From positions 1-64,000 of the forward strand of contig NZ_CAJZCD010000007.1 of assembly GCF_914768045.1 (NCBI RefSeq): DNA of 64,000 bases. The letters are read 5' to 3'. The position numbers were made by a program, and so were the translations under genes. Within the stretch, counting starts at the first letter, position 1. Each line of letters begins with the position of its first letter. Source of the stretch: Snodgrassella communis (GTDB lineage Bacteria > Pseudomonadota > Gammaproteobacteria > Burkholderiales > Neisseriaceae). The notes under the pieces were generated by a model. That model was given only the letters and a program-made list of their open reading frames with translations, made no database searches and had not been told where the DNA came from. Of the stretch, positions 39,395 to 47,797 are shown piece by piece.

Positions 39395-40267
39395 TTAATC
39401 CGTAACTACTACCTGCCGACGTTGAGCATCCGTGTACAAACGTGCCTGATGCCAGTCGAGAAATTTCTGTAATATCAAAGTACATAACGCCAGCAAAGCC
39501 AGCAAACTGGACACAGCAAACGCACCTACTATGTTGTATTCGTTGTACATCATCTCTACCAGTAACGGCATAGTATTCGTTTCACCACGAATATGACCCG
39601 AAACCATACTAACCGCTCCAAACTCACCCATCGCACGCGCATTAGTCAGAATAATGCCGTACACCAGTGCCCATTTCAGATTGGGTAAAGTGATACGCCA
39701 GAACATTTGCCAGCCACTGGCACCCAGTATCATTGCCGCCTGCTCTTCACTGCTTCCCTGAGCCTGCATTAATGGAATTAATTCACGCGCTACAAATGGA
39801 AATGTTACAAACAGAGTAGCCAGCACCATGCCCGGAACGGCAAAAATAATCTGTATTCCATGCGCAGCCAGCCAGCTACCAAACCAGCTATTACTGCCAA
39901 ACAACAATACAAACATCAGCCCAGCGACAACAGGCGATACCGCAAAGGGCAAATCCAGCAACGTTGTCCACAACTGTTTGCCACGAAAAGAAAAATGGGT
40001 TAACAACCATGCCAGTGACACCCCCAAAACCACATTAATCGGCACCACAATTAGAGTAATCAACAATGACAATCGAATAGCTGCCAGTGCTTCATCATCA
40101 GTCAAAGCAGCCAGATACAATTGCCAGCCTTTTGCCAGCGCAAAGCTGAATACCGACAACAATGGCAGCAGTAACAGCACACCCAGAAACAGCAGCGTTA
40201 TGCTAATCAGCACATAGCGCAGCCAGCGCGGCTCAGTGAGCAATTCATTAGTTTTAACGGTACTCAT
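39395..40267 (-). CDS. cysW: Sulfate ABC transporter permease CysW
   Basis: Inner-membrane channel subunit, 290 aa from ATG 40267, with six hydrophobic helices. The EAA-type loop (GASGWQMFWRITLPNLKWAL) contacts CysA, and the sequence GEFGAVSMVSGHIRGETNTMP is characteristic of CysW. The ATG overlaps the cysT stop by one base (TGATG), which excludes the longer ORF start. Sequence after the last helix is short. Partner of CysT. Confidence 0.93.
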   Translation of the reverse strand: MSTVKTNELLTEPRWLRYVLISITLLFLGVLLLLPLLSVFSFALAKGWQLYLAALTDDEALAAIRLSLLITLIVVPINVVLGVSLAWLLTHFSFRGKQLWTTLLDLPFAVSPVVAGLMFVLLFGSNSWFGSWLAAHGIQIIFAVPGMVLATLFVTFPFVARELIPLMQAQGSSEEQAAMILGASGWQMFWRITLPNLKWALVYGIILTNARAMGEFGAVSMVSGHIRGETNTMPLLVEMMYNEYNIVGAFAVSSLLALLALCTLILQKFLDWHQARLYTDAQRRQVVVTD

Positions 40268-41103
40268 CAATATCGCCCCTGCGTACGCCGGCTCAAACGC
40301 CACTGCCATAAATTCAGCGTAAATAAAATAGCAAAAGAAATAATCAGCATAAATAGCGCTACCGCTGCTGCGGCCGGTAAATCAAACAGTTCAAACTTAC
40401 TGACAATAATCAGCGGCAGAATTTCCGATTTAAACGGCACATTCCCTGCTATAAAAATAACTGAACCATACTCACCAGTGGCACGCGCAAAAGCCATACC
40501 GGCACCCATTACCAGTGCCGGCAAAACTTCCGGCAACAGCACTCTGAATATAATTATCAATCTGGATGCACCCAATATCGCTGCCGCCTCCTCATATTCT
40601 CCCGACAACTCAGCCAACACCGGCTGCACGGCTCGCACCACAAATGGTAAGCTAACCAGTAGTAATGCCAGCCAGATGCCTGTCGGCGTAAATGCTATCT
40701 GCCAGCCAAACCGGGCAAATATTGCACCTATCCAGCCAGTAGGTGCATATAAAGTAGCCAGAGCCACCCCCGTTACCGCTGTCGGTAATGCAAATGGTAA
40801 ATCCACCAGAGCATTGACCAAATCCTTGCCGCAGAAGTGATAGCGTACCAGCACCCATGCCACTAACGTCCCCAGCAGTACACTGGCCAGCATCGTCAGT
40901 AAAGACATTTTCAGCGTCAGCCATACCGCAGCAAGGGTTCGCGGTTCAGAGATTACCCGCACAAAACCCTGCCAGCCCAAATCAGTAACCGTCCACACCA
41001 GCATTGCAAATGGTAATAACACCAATAATGACAGCGATAGCACACTCACGCCCAGACTAAGCGTAAAACCGGGCAATACAGATGGCTGTTTCAATAACAG
41101 CAT
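40267..41103 (-). CDS. cysT: Sulfate ABC transporter permease CysT
   Basis: Second permease subunit, 278 aa. The ATG at 41103 has a strong ribosome binding site (GGGAGAAAAAGTT) and gives the normal length; a longer frame starting with TTG at 41211 is unsupported. Six helices are visible, with the EAA-like loop GASRLIIIFRVLLPEVLP and the segment GEYGSVIFIAGN. No gene for the periplasmic sulfate- or thiosulfate-binding protein (sbp/cysP) adjoins the operon, so it must be elsewhere or absent. Confidence 0.93.
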   Translation of the reverse strand: MLLLKQPSVLPGFTLSLGVSVLSLSLLVLLPFAMLVWTVTDLGWQGFVRVISEPRTLAAVWLTLKMSLLTMLASVLLGTLVAWVLVRYHFCGKDLVNALVDLPFALPTAVTGVALATLYAPTGWIGAIFARFGWQIAFTPTGIWLALLLVSLPFVVRAVQPVLAELSGEYEEAAAILGASRLIIIFRVLLPEVLPALVMGAGMAFARATGEYGSVIFIAGNVPFKSEILPLIIVSKFELFDLPAAAAVALFMLIISFAILFTLNLWQWRLSRRTQGRY

Positions 41104-41430
41104 AACTTTTTCTCCCAGAGACCCGACAGAAACCAGCAATACAAGCAGCAGTACGGTAAAAAATACCGGCACATATTGGCTTCTTCTACTCAAGCTACGT
41201 ACCAGTAGCAAAACACATCAAACCAAACAGCAACATCGCCCTGCTGTGCTACAGGCACCAACAATATAAAAGGCGGTTCGGACAATTGAGAAAGAATATA
41301 TTCTTGTAACCTAAGAAGCAGTAGTTATAACCCATTACCAAATCAACAGTATTGCCGGCAGCATCACCACGTAATATCATAGAGAAAGCTATTCAACATA
41401 AACATAGCAATCTGCAAAAGCGAGAAAACC
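41104..41430. other. Divergent intergenic region, cysTWA and ppc promoters
   Basis: About 330 bases with no ORF I would keep; the leftward open frame above the cysT start is not supported by a start signal. The region should hold the promoters of cysTWA (minus) and ppc (plus); no CysB-type site can be claimed by eye. Confidence 0.45.
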
Positions 41431-44133
41431 ATGCCAACACCCCTTCTGGACAAACATAAAGATGCCCCTTTATCGGCAGACATCAACTTTCTGACTCAGG
41501 CATTATTTAACATCCTGCAACACGAAACTACCGCAGCCGTCCAAACCATATTACGCCAGCTACACAATGGCAACCAGCCACAAACCACCATCCAGCAGGC
41601 TCTCCCCACCCTCGACCTGCGCCAGCAGCAAGACCTGATTCGCGCGTGCAGCCTGTTTGCACAAGTATTAAACATCGCCGAAGATGCCCATCATGAACGG
41701 CGGCGACAAGCATACGACAACAACAGCCAGCACCCCGGGCGTACCAGCTTTATTCGCGTTATCAACCAGATTCAGCAGCAGCATATCAACACCTCCGAGC
41801 TGGAACAGACCTTACAGCACACCAGCATCAGCGCCGTTCTCACTGCCCACCCTACCGAAGTACAACGCCAATGCATTCTTTGTTTCCATCGTCATATCCG
41901 TACCATCCTAAACGAACGAAACCGTACTGATAAACATCACAGCGAAGAATTACAACAACAGACTGAAGCAATCCTGCTGGCTTTATGGCAGACAGATGAA
42001 ACACGTCATTTCAAAATCAGCGTGAGCGATGAAATCTACAACAGCGTAACCTATTTTCCATTAAGCTTTTTCAAAGCTGTACCCGCACTGTATCGCAAGC
42101 TGCAACAGAAACTTGCCAGCGTCTACCCGCAAGCCAGCCTGCCCAATGTACTCAGCATAGGTGGCTGGGTTGGAGGCGATCGTGACGGTAACCCCTTCGT
42201 CAATGCCGATACATTAAAGGAAGCCTTCACCTTTCAGGCTAATACCCTGTTTCAGCATTATCACCAGTGTCTGGATGAACTGCACCAGCTATTGCCCCTG
42301 TCATCTCGCTGTGTTCAGGTTGATCACACCGTACTACAGATGGCCGAACAGTCACCAGATACGGCCACAGCACACAAAGAAGAACCCTATCGGCGTGCCC
42401 TCACCTATATACAGGCACGCCTCAGTGCCACAGCACAACAACTGGGCATCCACTCAGACAGCACACACCACAACCTGCCCCCCTATCAACAGCCGGCAGA
42501 ATTACTGCATGAACTCAATAACATCTCCAGCTCACTGCAACAAAATGGCAGTGCCCTGCTTAGCCACGGCAAACTGGCCGATCTGATTCGTTCTGTTTCC
42601 CTGTTCGGCTTTCATCTCATGTCTATAGACTTACGCCAGCATGCAGCCAAACATGCCGAAGTTGTGGCCGAACTGTTCACCCATGCCGGTCTTGAAACCT
42701 TTCAGACCTTAAGCGAAGCAGCCAAACAGCGCGTACTGTTACGTGAACTGAGCACCCAGCGCCCCCTGTATAGCCCTTATATTCAGTATAGCCCCCACAC
42801 CATGGGCGAACTGGCTATTTTCCAGACTGCTACCTATATCAAACAACACTATGGCGAAACAGCCATCAACCAGTGCATCATCTCTAATACCGAAACCGTT
42901 AGCGACATACTGGTAGTCGCATTACTGCTTAAAGAAACCGGCCTGCTGAGTATCAGTAACGAGAAACCCACCAGCCGTATCAACATCGTGCCCCTGTTTG
43001 AGACTATTGATGCCCTGCACAATTGCCTCGACATCATGGATAACCTCTTTAACCTGCCTTGGTACCGTGCATTCCTACACAGCCGCGATAACCTGCAAGA
43101 AATCATGCTGGGTTACTCTGACAGTAATAAAGATGGCGGCTATGTCACCAGCCAGTGGGCACTGTATCAGGCTGAATCCAGACTGGTACAACTGTTTGAC
43201 CGCCATCATATCCGCCTGCGCCTGTTCCATGGTCGCGGCGGCAGCGTTGGTCGCGGCGGAGGGCCGTCTTTTGATGCCATCATGGCACAGCCAGCCGGCA
43301 GCGTGGCCGGACAAATACGCATTACCGAACAAGGCGAAGTCATCACCGCCAAATACGCCGACCCCAGCAATGCCGAACGCAACCTCGAAGCACTGATTGC
43401 CGCCACCCTCGAAGCCACCGTATTACCACCACAAAATAGCGAACCCGACAGCAAACTAATGAACGCACTGTCTGCCAGCGCATTCAAATACTACCGCCAG
43501 CTGATTACCTTTCCCGGATTTATTGATTACTTCCTGCAAACCAGCCCAATTCAGGAAATTGCCAGCCTCAATATCGGCAGCCGCCCTGCCAGCCGTAAAA
43601 CACTGAGTAAAATTCAGGATTTACGCGCCATTCCGTGGGTATTTTCCTGGACTCAGAATCGCCTCATGCTACCAGCATGGTATGGTTTTGGCAGTGCCGT
43701 AGCCGACCTCATCGAACAGGACAGCAGCAATCTGCAACACTTACAACAACAGGCACAACACAGTCCTTTTTTCCAGACCATGCTTTCCAATATGGATCAG
43801 GTGATGGCAAAAGCCGATCTCACCATTGCCAAAGCCTATGTCAGCCTTGCCAGCGATCAGGAGGCCGCCCAAACTATTTACAGCATGCTGGCGAACGAAT
43901 TCGAACGCAGCCGACAAGCCTTACTCAACATTCTGCAACGCCAACACTATCTGAGTGACAACCGTACACTGGCACGCTCACTGGCCTTACGCATCCCTTA
44001 CCTGAACACCCTAAACTGGCTTCAGGTTCATTTGCTGCAACAACTGCGCCAGCAACCGGATAACAGCGAAATACTCCAGCTTATCCACCTAACCATTAAC
44101 GGCATTGCTCAGGGATTACGTAATACCGGCTAA
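41431..44133 (+). CDS. ppc: Phosphoenolpyruvate carboxylase
   Basis: Anaplerotic enzyme that carboxylates PEP to oxaloacetate, 900 aa. Catalytic signatures are visible in order: VLTAHPTEVQRQ (His), GGWVGGDRDGNPFV, LGYSDSNKDGGYVTS, the mobile loop FHGRGGSVGRGGGP, and the C-terminal RNTG end that closes the regulatory site. Length is normal. It is a single gene between divergent cysTWA and the grpE promoter region. Confidence 0.98.
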   Translation: MPTPLLDKHKDAPLSADINFLTQALFNILQHETTAAVQTILRQLHNGNQPQTTIQQALPTLDLRQQQDLIRACSLFAQVLNIAEDAHHERRRQAYDNNSQHPGRTSFIRVINQIQQQHINTSELEQTLQHTSISAVLTAHPTEVQRQCILCFHRHIRTILNERNRTDKHHSEELQQQTEAILLALWQTDETRHFKISVSDEIYNSVTYFPLSFFKAVPALYRKLQQKLASVYPQASLPNVLSIGGWVGGDRDGNPFVNADTLKEAFTFQANTLFQHYHQCLDELHQLLPLSSRCVQVDHTVLQMAEQSPDTATAHKEEPYRRALTYIQARLSATAQQLGIHSDSTHHNLPPYQQPAELLHELNNISSSLQQNGSALLSHGKLADLIRSVSLFGFHLMSIDLRQHAAKHAEVVAELFTHAGLETFQTLSEAAKQRVLLRELSTQRPLYSPYIQYSPHTMGELAIFQTATYIKQHYGETAINQCIISNTETVSDILVVALLLKETGLLSISNEKPTSRINIVPLFETIDALHNCLDIMDNLFNLPWYRAFLHSRDNLQEIMLGYSDSNKDGGYVTSQWALYQAESRLVQLFDRHHIRLRLFHGRGGSVGRGGGPSFDAIMAQPAGSVAGQIRITEQGEVITAKYADPSNAERNLEALIAATLEATVLPPQNSEPDSKLMNALSASAFKYYRQLITFPGFIDYFLQTSPIQEIASLNIGSRPASRKTLSKIQDLRAIPWVFSWTQNRLMLPAWYGFGSAVADLIEQDSSNLQHLQQQAQHSPFFQTMLSNMDQVMAKADLTIAKAYVSLASDQEAAQTIYSMLANEFERSRQALLNILQRQHYLSDNRTLARSLALRIPYLNTLNWLQVHLLQQLRQQPDNSEILQLIHLTINGIAQGLRNTG

Positions 44134-44338
44134 ATATCATAGGCAGAGCAGCGGATAGCCCATCTGCATCTGGGTGTCTATCAATCCTCTGCTTACCAAA
44201 CCATACCCAATCCGGCATCTGCATTTCAGCCCTGAATAAAGTATTTAAATACCCAGATAAAAAACCACGTATAAATTGCGCAATAAGATCAAAATCGCAA
44301 TTGCCCCAGCAAAATCCGCCATAACCCCAGAACAGTCG

Positions 44339-44367
44339 CTTGAAATAGCGCCACAACGACCCAATTT
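44339..44367 (+). promoter_or_regulatory. Heat-shock (sigma-32-type) promoter of grpE
   Basis: CTTGAAA (44339-44345), 14 bases, then CCCAATTT (44360-44367). This matches the sigma-32 form CTTGAAA-N(11-16)-CCCCATnT closely. The grpE start lies 35 bases downstream, preceded by GAGG. Confidence 0.65.
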
Positions 44368-44402
44368 AATTAAACAATTCACCTTTTTGCCGAGGAAAAA
44401 AC

Positions 44403-44951
44403 ATGCAACCGGAAAACAACACCGAAAACGAAACTCAGGTTAACGATAACACCGAAATTACAGAACCCACTGTTGCTCCCGAACCCACCATCGAAAACTT
44501 ACAGGAACGCATTAACGAGCTTGAAGGACAACTCAAAGACGAACAACTGCGTTCGCTCGCAACCGAACAGAACCTGCGCCGCCGCCATCAGGAAGAACTC
44601 GAAAGCGCACACAAATTTGCCGGCCAGAAATTTGCCAGCGCCATGCTGCCGGTTAAAGACTATCTGGAAATGGCACTGCAAGACCAGAGCGGCAACTTTG
44701 ATGCCCTGAAAATGGGCGTACAAATGACCCTTACCGAATTACAAAAAGCTTTTGAGCAGTCCAATGTGAAAGAAATCGCCCCCAAAGCTGGTGACAAACT
44801 TGATCCGCACCGCCATCAGGCGTTACAAAGCGTAGACAGCGAACAGGAACCCAACACCGTGGTTTCCGTTATGAAAAAAGGCTATACCCTTGCCGACCGC
44901 GTATTGCGCCCAGCCATGGTAACCGTAGCCAAAGCAGCTGACGCAGAATAA
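44403..44951 (+). CDS. grpE: Nucleotide exchange factor GrpE
   Basis: Co-chaperone that releases ADP from DnaK. The 182 aa start with an acidic unstructured tail (1-30), followed by a long coiled coil (about 30-85) and the beta domain with the conserved DPHRHQAL and GYTLADRVLRPAMVTVAK. The GAGG ribosome binding site and heat-shock-like promoter fit. dnaK and dnaJ are not in this window, so grpE is separate from them here, and it ends at its own terminator. Confidence 0.96.
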   Translation: MQPENNTENETQVNDNTEITEPTVAPEPTIENLQERINELEGQLKDEQLRSLATEQNLRRRHQEELESAHKFAGQKFASAMLPVKDYLEMALQDQSGNFDALKMGVQMTLTELQKAFEQSNVKEIAPKAGDKLDPHRHQALQSVDSEQEPNTVVSVMKKGYTLADRVLRPAMVTVAKAADAE

Positions 44952-44963
44952 ACCTGCTTACAC

Positions 44964-45001
44964 AAAAACCGTCAGGCACACCCAAGGTCTGACGGTTTTT
45001 T
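44964..45001 (+). terminator. Terminator of grpE
   Basis: Stem AAAACCGTCAG/CTGACGGTTTT with a 13-base loop, followed by TTTATG. Strong rho-independent form 15 bases after grpE. Confidence 0.92.
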
Positions 45002-45099
45002 ATGTATACAGTTTCATCCCCATCCAATTAAATTACGATTCAAAGAGCAAAAACATGCCGTTCCGGCTATCCATCTGAGCAGTAAAACTGTACCTGAAA

Positions 45100-45519
45100 T
45101 TATTGCTCAGCAATCACATCAATAAACACCAGCGGCTCCTTACCTATATTGGCCAAAGCATGAGATTGCCCCTTACGCGCAATCGTCACATCACCAGCCT
45201 TAACCTGATAAGATTTACCATCAGAATCAGTAAACAGACCTGTTCCAGAAACAATAATATAAGTATCCTCATTATGCTCATGCCGATGAAAACCGATTGA
45301 AGCACCCGGTTGCAACGTCATCCAGCCAATCTCCTTGATCGCCTCATCCCTCTTTGCCGCATCTCGTCTGAAAGCAAACTGCCCATACAAAGTACCTTTA
45401 CCACCAGCCGCCGCATCACGATTAAAATCAATCAATTCATCTTTTAAATAAACATCAGCCCATACCGTACTGGCCATAGCAGCCAGCATCAATGCAAGCA
45501 ACCATCTGGCAAACATCAT
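45100..45519 (-). CDS. Secreted cupin-domain protein
   Basis: Small periplasmic protein of 139 aa. A signal peptide (MMFARWLLALMLAAMASTVWA, cleaved after VWA) precedes a cupin domain with the first metal motif GASIGFHRHEHNEDTYIIVSGTG (His, His and Glu at metal-ligand positions). The second motif, with the last histidine, is SHALANIGKEPLVFIDV. Single-domain cupins of this size bind metals or small molecules; the substrate is unknown. Its ATG overlaps the stop of the MafI-like gene by four bases, so it is probably translated from the same message. Confidence 0.85.
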   Translation of the reverse strand: MMFARWLLALMLAAMASTVWADVYLKDELIDFNRDAAAGGKGTLYGQFAFRRDAAKRDEAIKEIGWMTLQPGASIGFHRHEHNEDTYIIVSGTGLFTDSDGKSYQVKAGDVTIARKGQSHALANIGKEPLVFIDVIAEQ

Positions 45520-45803
45520 TCCACCCCCATATCAAAATTTATATATTTAATTAAGTCTTTAGTTATAACTTCCATATTTTGCTCCATGAGATTAGATAAT
45601 TCTGCTATATATTGAAAAATACCATTATTTATTTCCTTATTTTCTTCCTTAATAATATCAATCAGAGTATCTAAAGCTAATCCATATTCACCATAATCAA
45701 CAAAATCTTTTATTTCATCTATTTCTTTAGAGATAAAACTCTTATTTAGTAAAGAAATTAAATTACCAAAATTTTCTTCTACATCCTGATATTCAATATT
45801 CAT
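45516..45803 (-). CDS. MafI-like immunity protein, orphan
   Basis: Acidic protein of 95 aa with the MafI-type motif: a short helix pair and then FVDYGEYGLALDTLIDIIKEEN, the pattern of immunity proteins of the Maf polymorphic toxin system of Neisseria (MafB toxin, MafI antidote). No MafB toxin gene lies beside it, and the base composition is clearly AT-richer than the neighbours. It is placed between a membrane-anchored hypothetical gene and the cupin, overlapping the latter by four bases. It is probably a leftover or acquired antidote; family assignment by pattern only. Confidence 0.7.
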   Translation of the reverse strand: MNIEYQDVEENFGNLISLLNKSFISKEIDEIKDFVDYGEYGLALDTLIDIIKEENKEINNGIFQYIAELSNLMEQNMEVITKDLIKYINFDMGVE

Positions 45804-45827
45804 TTAATGGCTGTCTTGAAACAAAAG

Positions 45828-46514
45828 TCACTTATAATCCGGCCATACCTTTTCAGAATCAAGCCGAGTAACATTACACACCAGGATTACTTCACACGCT
45901 CCCGCTCCCCTGTCAGTGCGTGACAATGACGATAACACATACCTATTTCCCATATCGACCCTAACCAGCCAACCATCCACACGAACATTATCCCCAACCT
46001 TAATACCACTAATCTGAGTAGCTATTTTTTTATTTGCCGGAATCAAATGGACATTCGAAGCATTCAGGTACATATCATCATAAGAATATGGCATAGAGCC
46101 CCCATCTTTAGTGCCGGCAATACCACCAAAACGGGCTCTCTGCTCAAATTTCAGGCGCTTTACTACCTTTTCATTAGCCATAAATCCCCACCCCACAAAC
46201 CAGTCAGTTGTAGAGATACTAGCGTGTTCATCATAAAGATAAGAAGCGCGATGTAGTACACGTGCGGGCATACTAAACCCAGCCAAAGGAGTCATTTTCA
46301 CTTTTGGCAACACAAATGGCTGCATTCCTGTAGGTACTTCTGTTTGCAATGGTTCATCACCCATAGCCATCGGCGGAAACTGCGAACAATCCACACCAGC
46401 ATTTAAATATGCTGGCATAACCACCCGTGGTGAATAAGGTGAAAATCGCCACCAGCCAACACATAATAACAAAATACCTATCAATAACTTCCGATATTGA
46501 TAAAAAAAATCCAT
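45828..46514 (-). CDS. Membrane-anchored hypothetical protein
   Basis: Protein of about 228 aa. The start is placed at ATG 46514, where an AGG lies six bases upstream; the longer frame begins with TTG and is less likely. One hydrophobic N-terminal helix (YRKLLIGILLLCVGWW, about residues 7-22) anchors a soluble domain. The domain includes GDNVRVDGWLVRVDMGNRYVLSSLSRTDRGAGACEVILVCNV; similar RTD-x-G-x-GACEV endings occur in other uncharacterised proteobacterial proteins. It is followed by the MafI-like gene after 24 bases. Function unknown. Confidence 0.6.
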   Translation of the reverse strand: MDFFYQYRKLLIGILLLCVGWWRFSPYSPRVVMPAYLNAGVDCSQFPPMAMGDEPLQTEVPTGMQPFVLPKVKMTPLAGFSMPARVLHRASYLYDEHASISTTDWFVGWGFMANEKVVKRLKFEQRARFGGIAGTKDGGSMPYSYDDMYLNASNVHLIPANKKIATQISGIKVGDNVRVDGWLVRVDMGNRYVLSSLSRTDRGAGACEVILVCNVTRLDSEKVWPDYK

Positions 46515-46773
46515 GACAAACCTAAGCAAGAATATTTAATCCAGATTTTAGTTTTATACCAAAAATAATATTTCTATCTTAAACAACTGACAAAAATTAA
46601 TAGTCAATAAATATTAAAATAAACATTCTAAGTGTGTAGCGCCCGCCTAAAAAAACAAAAATATAACCAATCTGTCTGATTATTAAATTTAATTGTTCTT
46701 GCCTATTACCAATTAACCAAGTATAAACGCACAGTACCAATATTACCTCATATTGTAAAAAAGGATAAAATCC

Positions 46774-47682
46774 ATGCGTTTATCAAGCCTGTTTTTTATT
46801 TTTATCTGCATAGCCATAAAAATGGCCATGGCAAAAGAAGTAGTATTACCGGTAACCTTTACCAAAGATACCCATATTGCCAAAGTAGTCTTAAATATCA
46901 ACGGTAAACCAAGCCAGTTTCAGCTTGATACAGGTTCACAGACAGCCTTGCATTTACCGCTAAATACACTGCAACAACTGCCAGATACGACCAAAAACCA
47001 AAATACCAATAAAAGTCTGGATTTAAGTGGAAAAATTAATGAAACACAAAAATTTCTGATAAAACATCTGGATATAAACGGACTTAACTTTGACAACATC
47101 AATGCAGAAGAACTGAAACCATGGGGCTGGAGTTATTCCAGCACTACGGAACAGGCACCTGCACCAGATGACAACCTGCCAGTTATCGGTTTGCCACTCT
47201 TTCAGAATCACATCTTTACCCTAGATTTTGCGCACAAAAAAATCATAATCGACGATGGTCAGGATTCTACCCAGATAAACCAGCAATGGATTGCTTTCCC
47301 CTACAACATTCATCCCAAAGAAGGCATTATCATCAACCTTACCGACCAGAAAAAAACATACAGCCTTGTTCTGGATACCGGAGCATCAATGTCCTTTATC
47401 AAAGGAAAATCACTGCCAGCATCATTCAACAGCAGCAATAAAACACCCGCAGCCAAATCCGAAGAAGCCACACTACGCCTGAATAAAAAAGGCAATCCCC
47501 AGACAGTTAAAATCATTCTGACTAACCCATCCATCCGTAAAATCCCCATTCGGGCGGCTATTATGGACGGTATGCCTGACCAATTTGAATCAGACGGCTT
47601 ACTCGGCGTAGATTTCCTGAAAAAATATAGCGTGAAAATAGACCAGAAAAACCAGCAATTATGGATTAAACCGGCTATCTGA
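46774..47682 (+). CDS. Periplasmic retropepsin-like aspartyl protease with two DTG/DTG motifs
   Basis: Exported protein of 302 aa. A signal peptide (about 1-20) is followed by two copies of the retropepsin active-site region: FQLDTGSQTALHLP and SLVLDTGASMSFIKG. The chain closes with LGVDFLKKYSVKIDQKNQQLWI, a typical flap/end segment. Retroviral-type proteases dimerise to bring two Asp together; here both Asp motifs occur in one chain, as in pepsin or in bacterial gag-like two-domain proteins. A weak ribosome binding site (AAGGA) precedes the ATG. Monocistronic; substrate unknown. Confidence 0.8.
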   Translation: MRLSSLFFIFICIAIKMAMAKEVVLPVTFTKDTHIAKVVLNINGKPSQFQLDTGSQTALHLPLNTLQQLPDTTKNQNTNKSLDLSGKINETQKFLIKHLDINGLNFDNINAEELKPWGWSYSSTTEQAPAPDDNLPVIGLPLFQNHIFTLDFAHKKIIIDDGQDSTQINQQWIAFPYNIHPKEGIIINLTDQKKTYSLVLDTGASMSFIKGKSLPASFNSSNKTPAAKSEEATLRLNKKGNPQTVKIILTNPSIRKIPIRAAIMDGMPDQFESDGLLGVDFLKKYSVKIDQKNQQLWIKPAI

Positions 47683-47797
47683 AATGCGCATACAAGACTA
47701 AGACAACCAGTTATATTGATTTATAAAAAGCTATAGCTCCATTATAAACTTTACTTATATAAACTTTAATTATAAATTCAAAAATTAGAATGGAATG

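Noticed and set aside
40478-40840. 120-codon plus-strand ORF antisense to cysT
   Set aside because: Shadow of the CysT coding frame, with no ribosome binding site.
41104-41211. Longer cysT reading frame starting with TTG at 41211
   Set aside because: The ATG at 41103 has a near-perfect ribosome binding site and gives the normal CysT length.
44096-44356. 86-codon minus-strand ORF after ppc
   Set aside because: Overlaps the ppc end and the heat-shock promoter of grpE; no start signal and no family.
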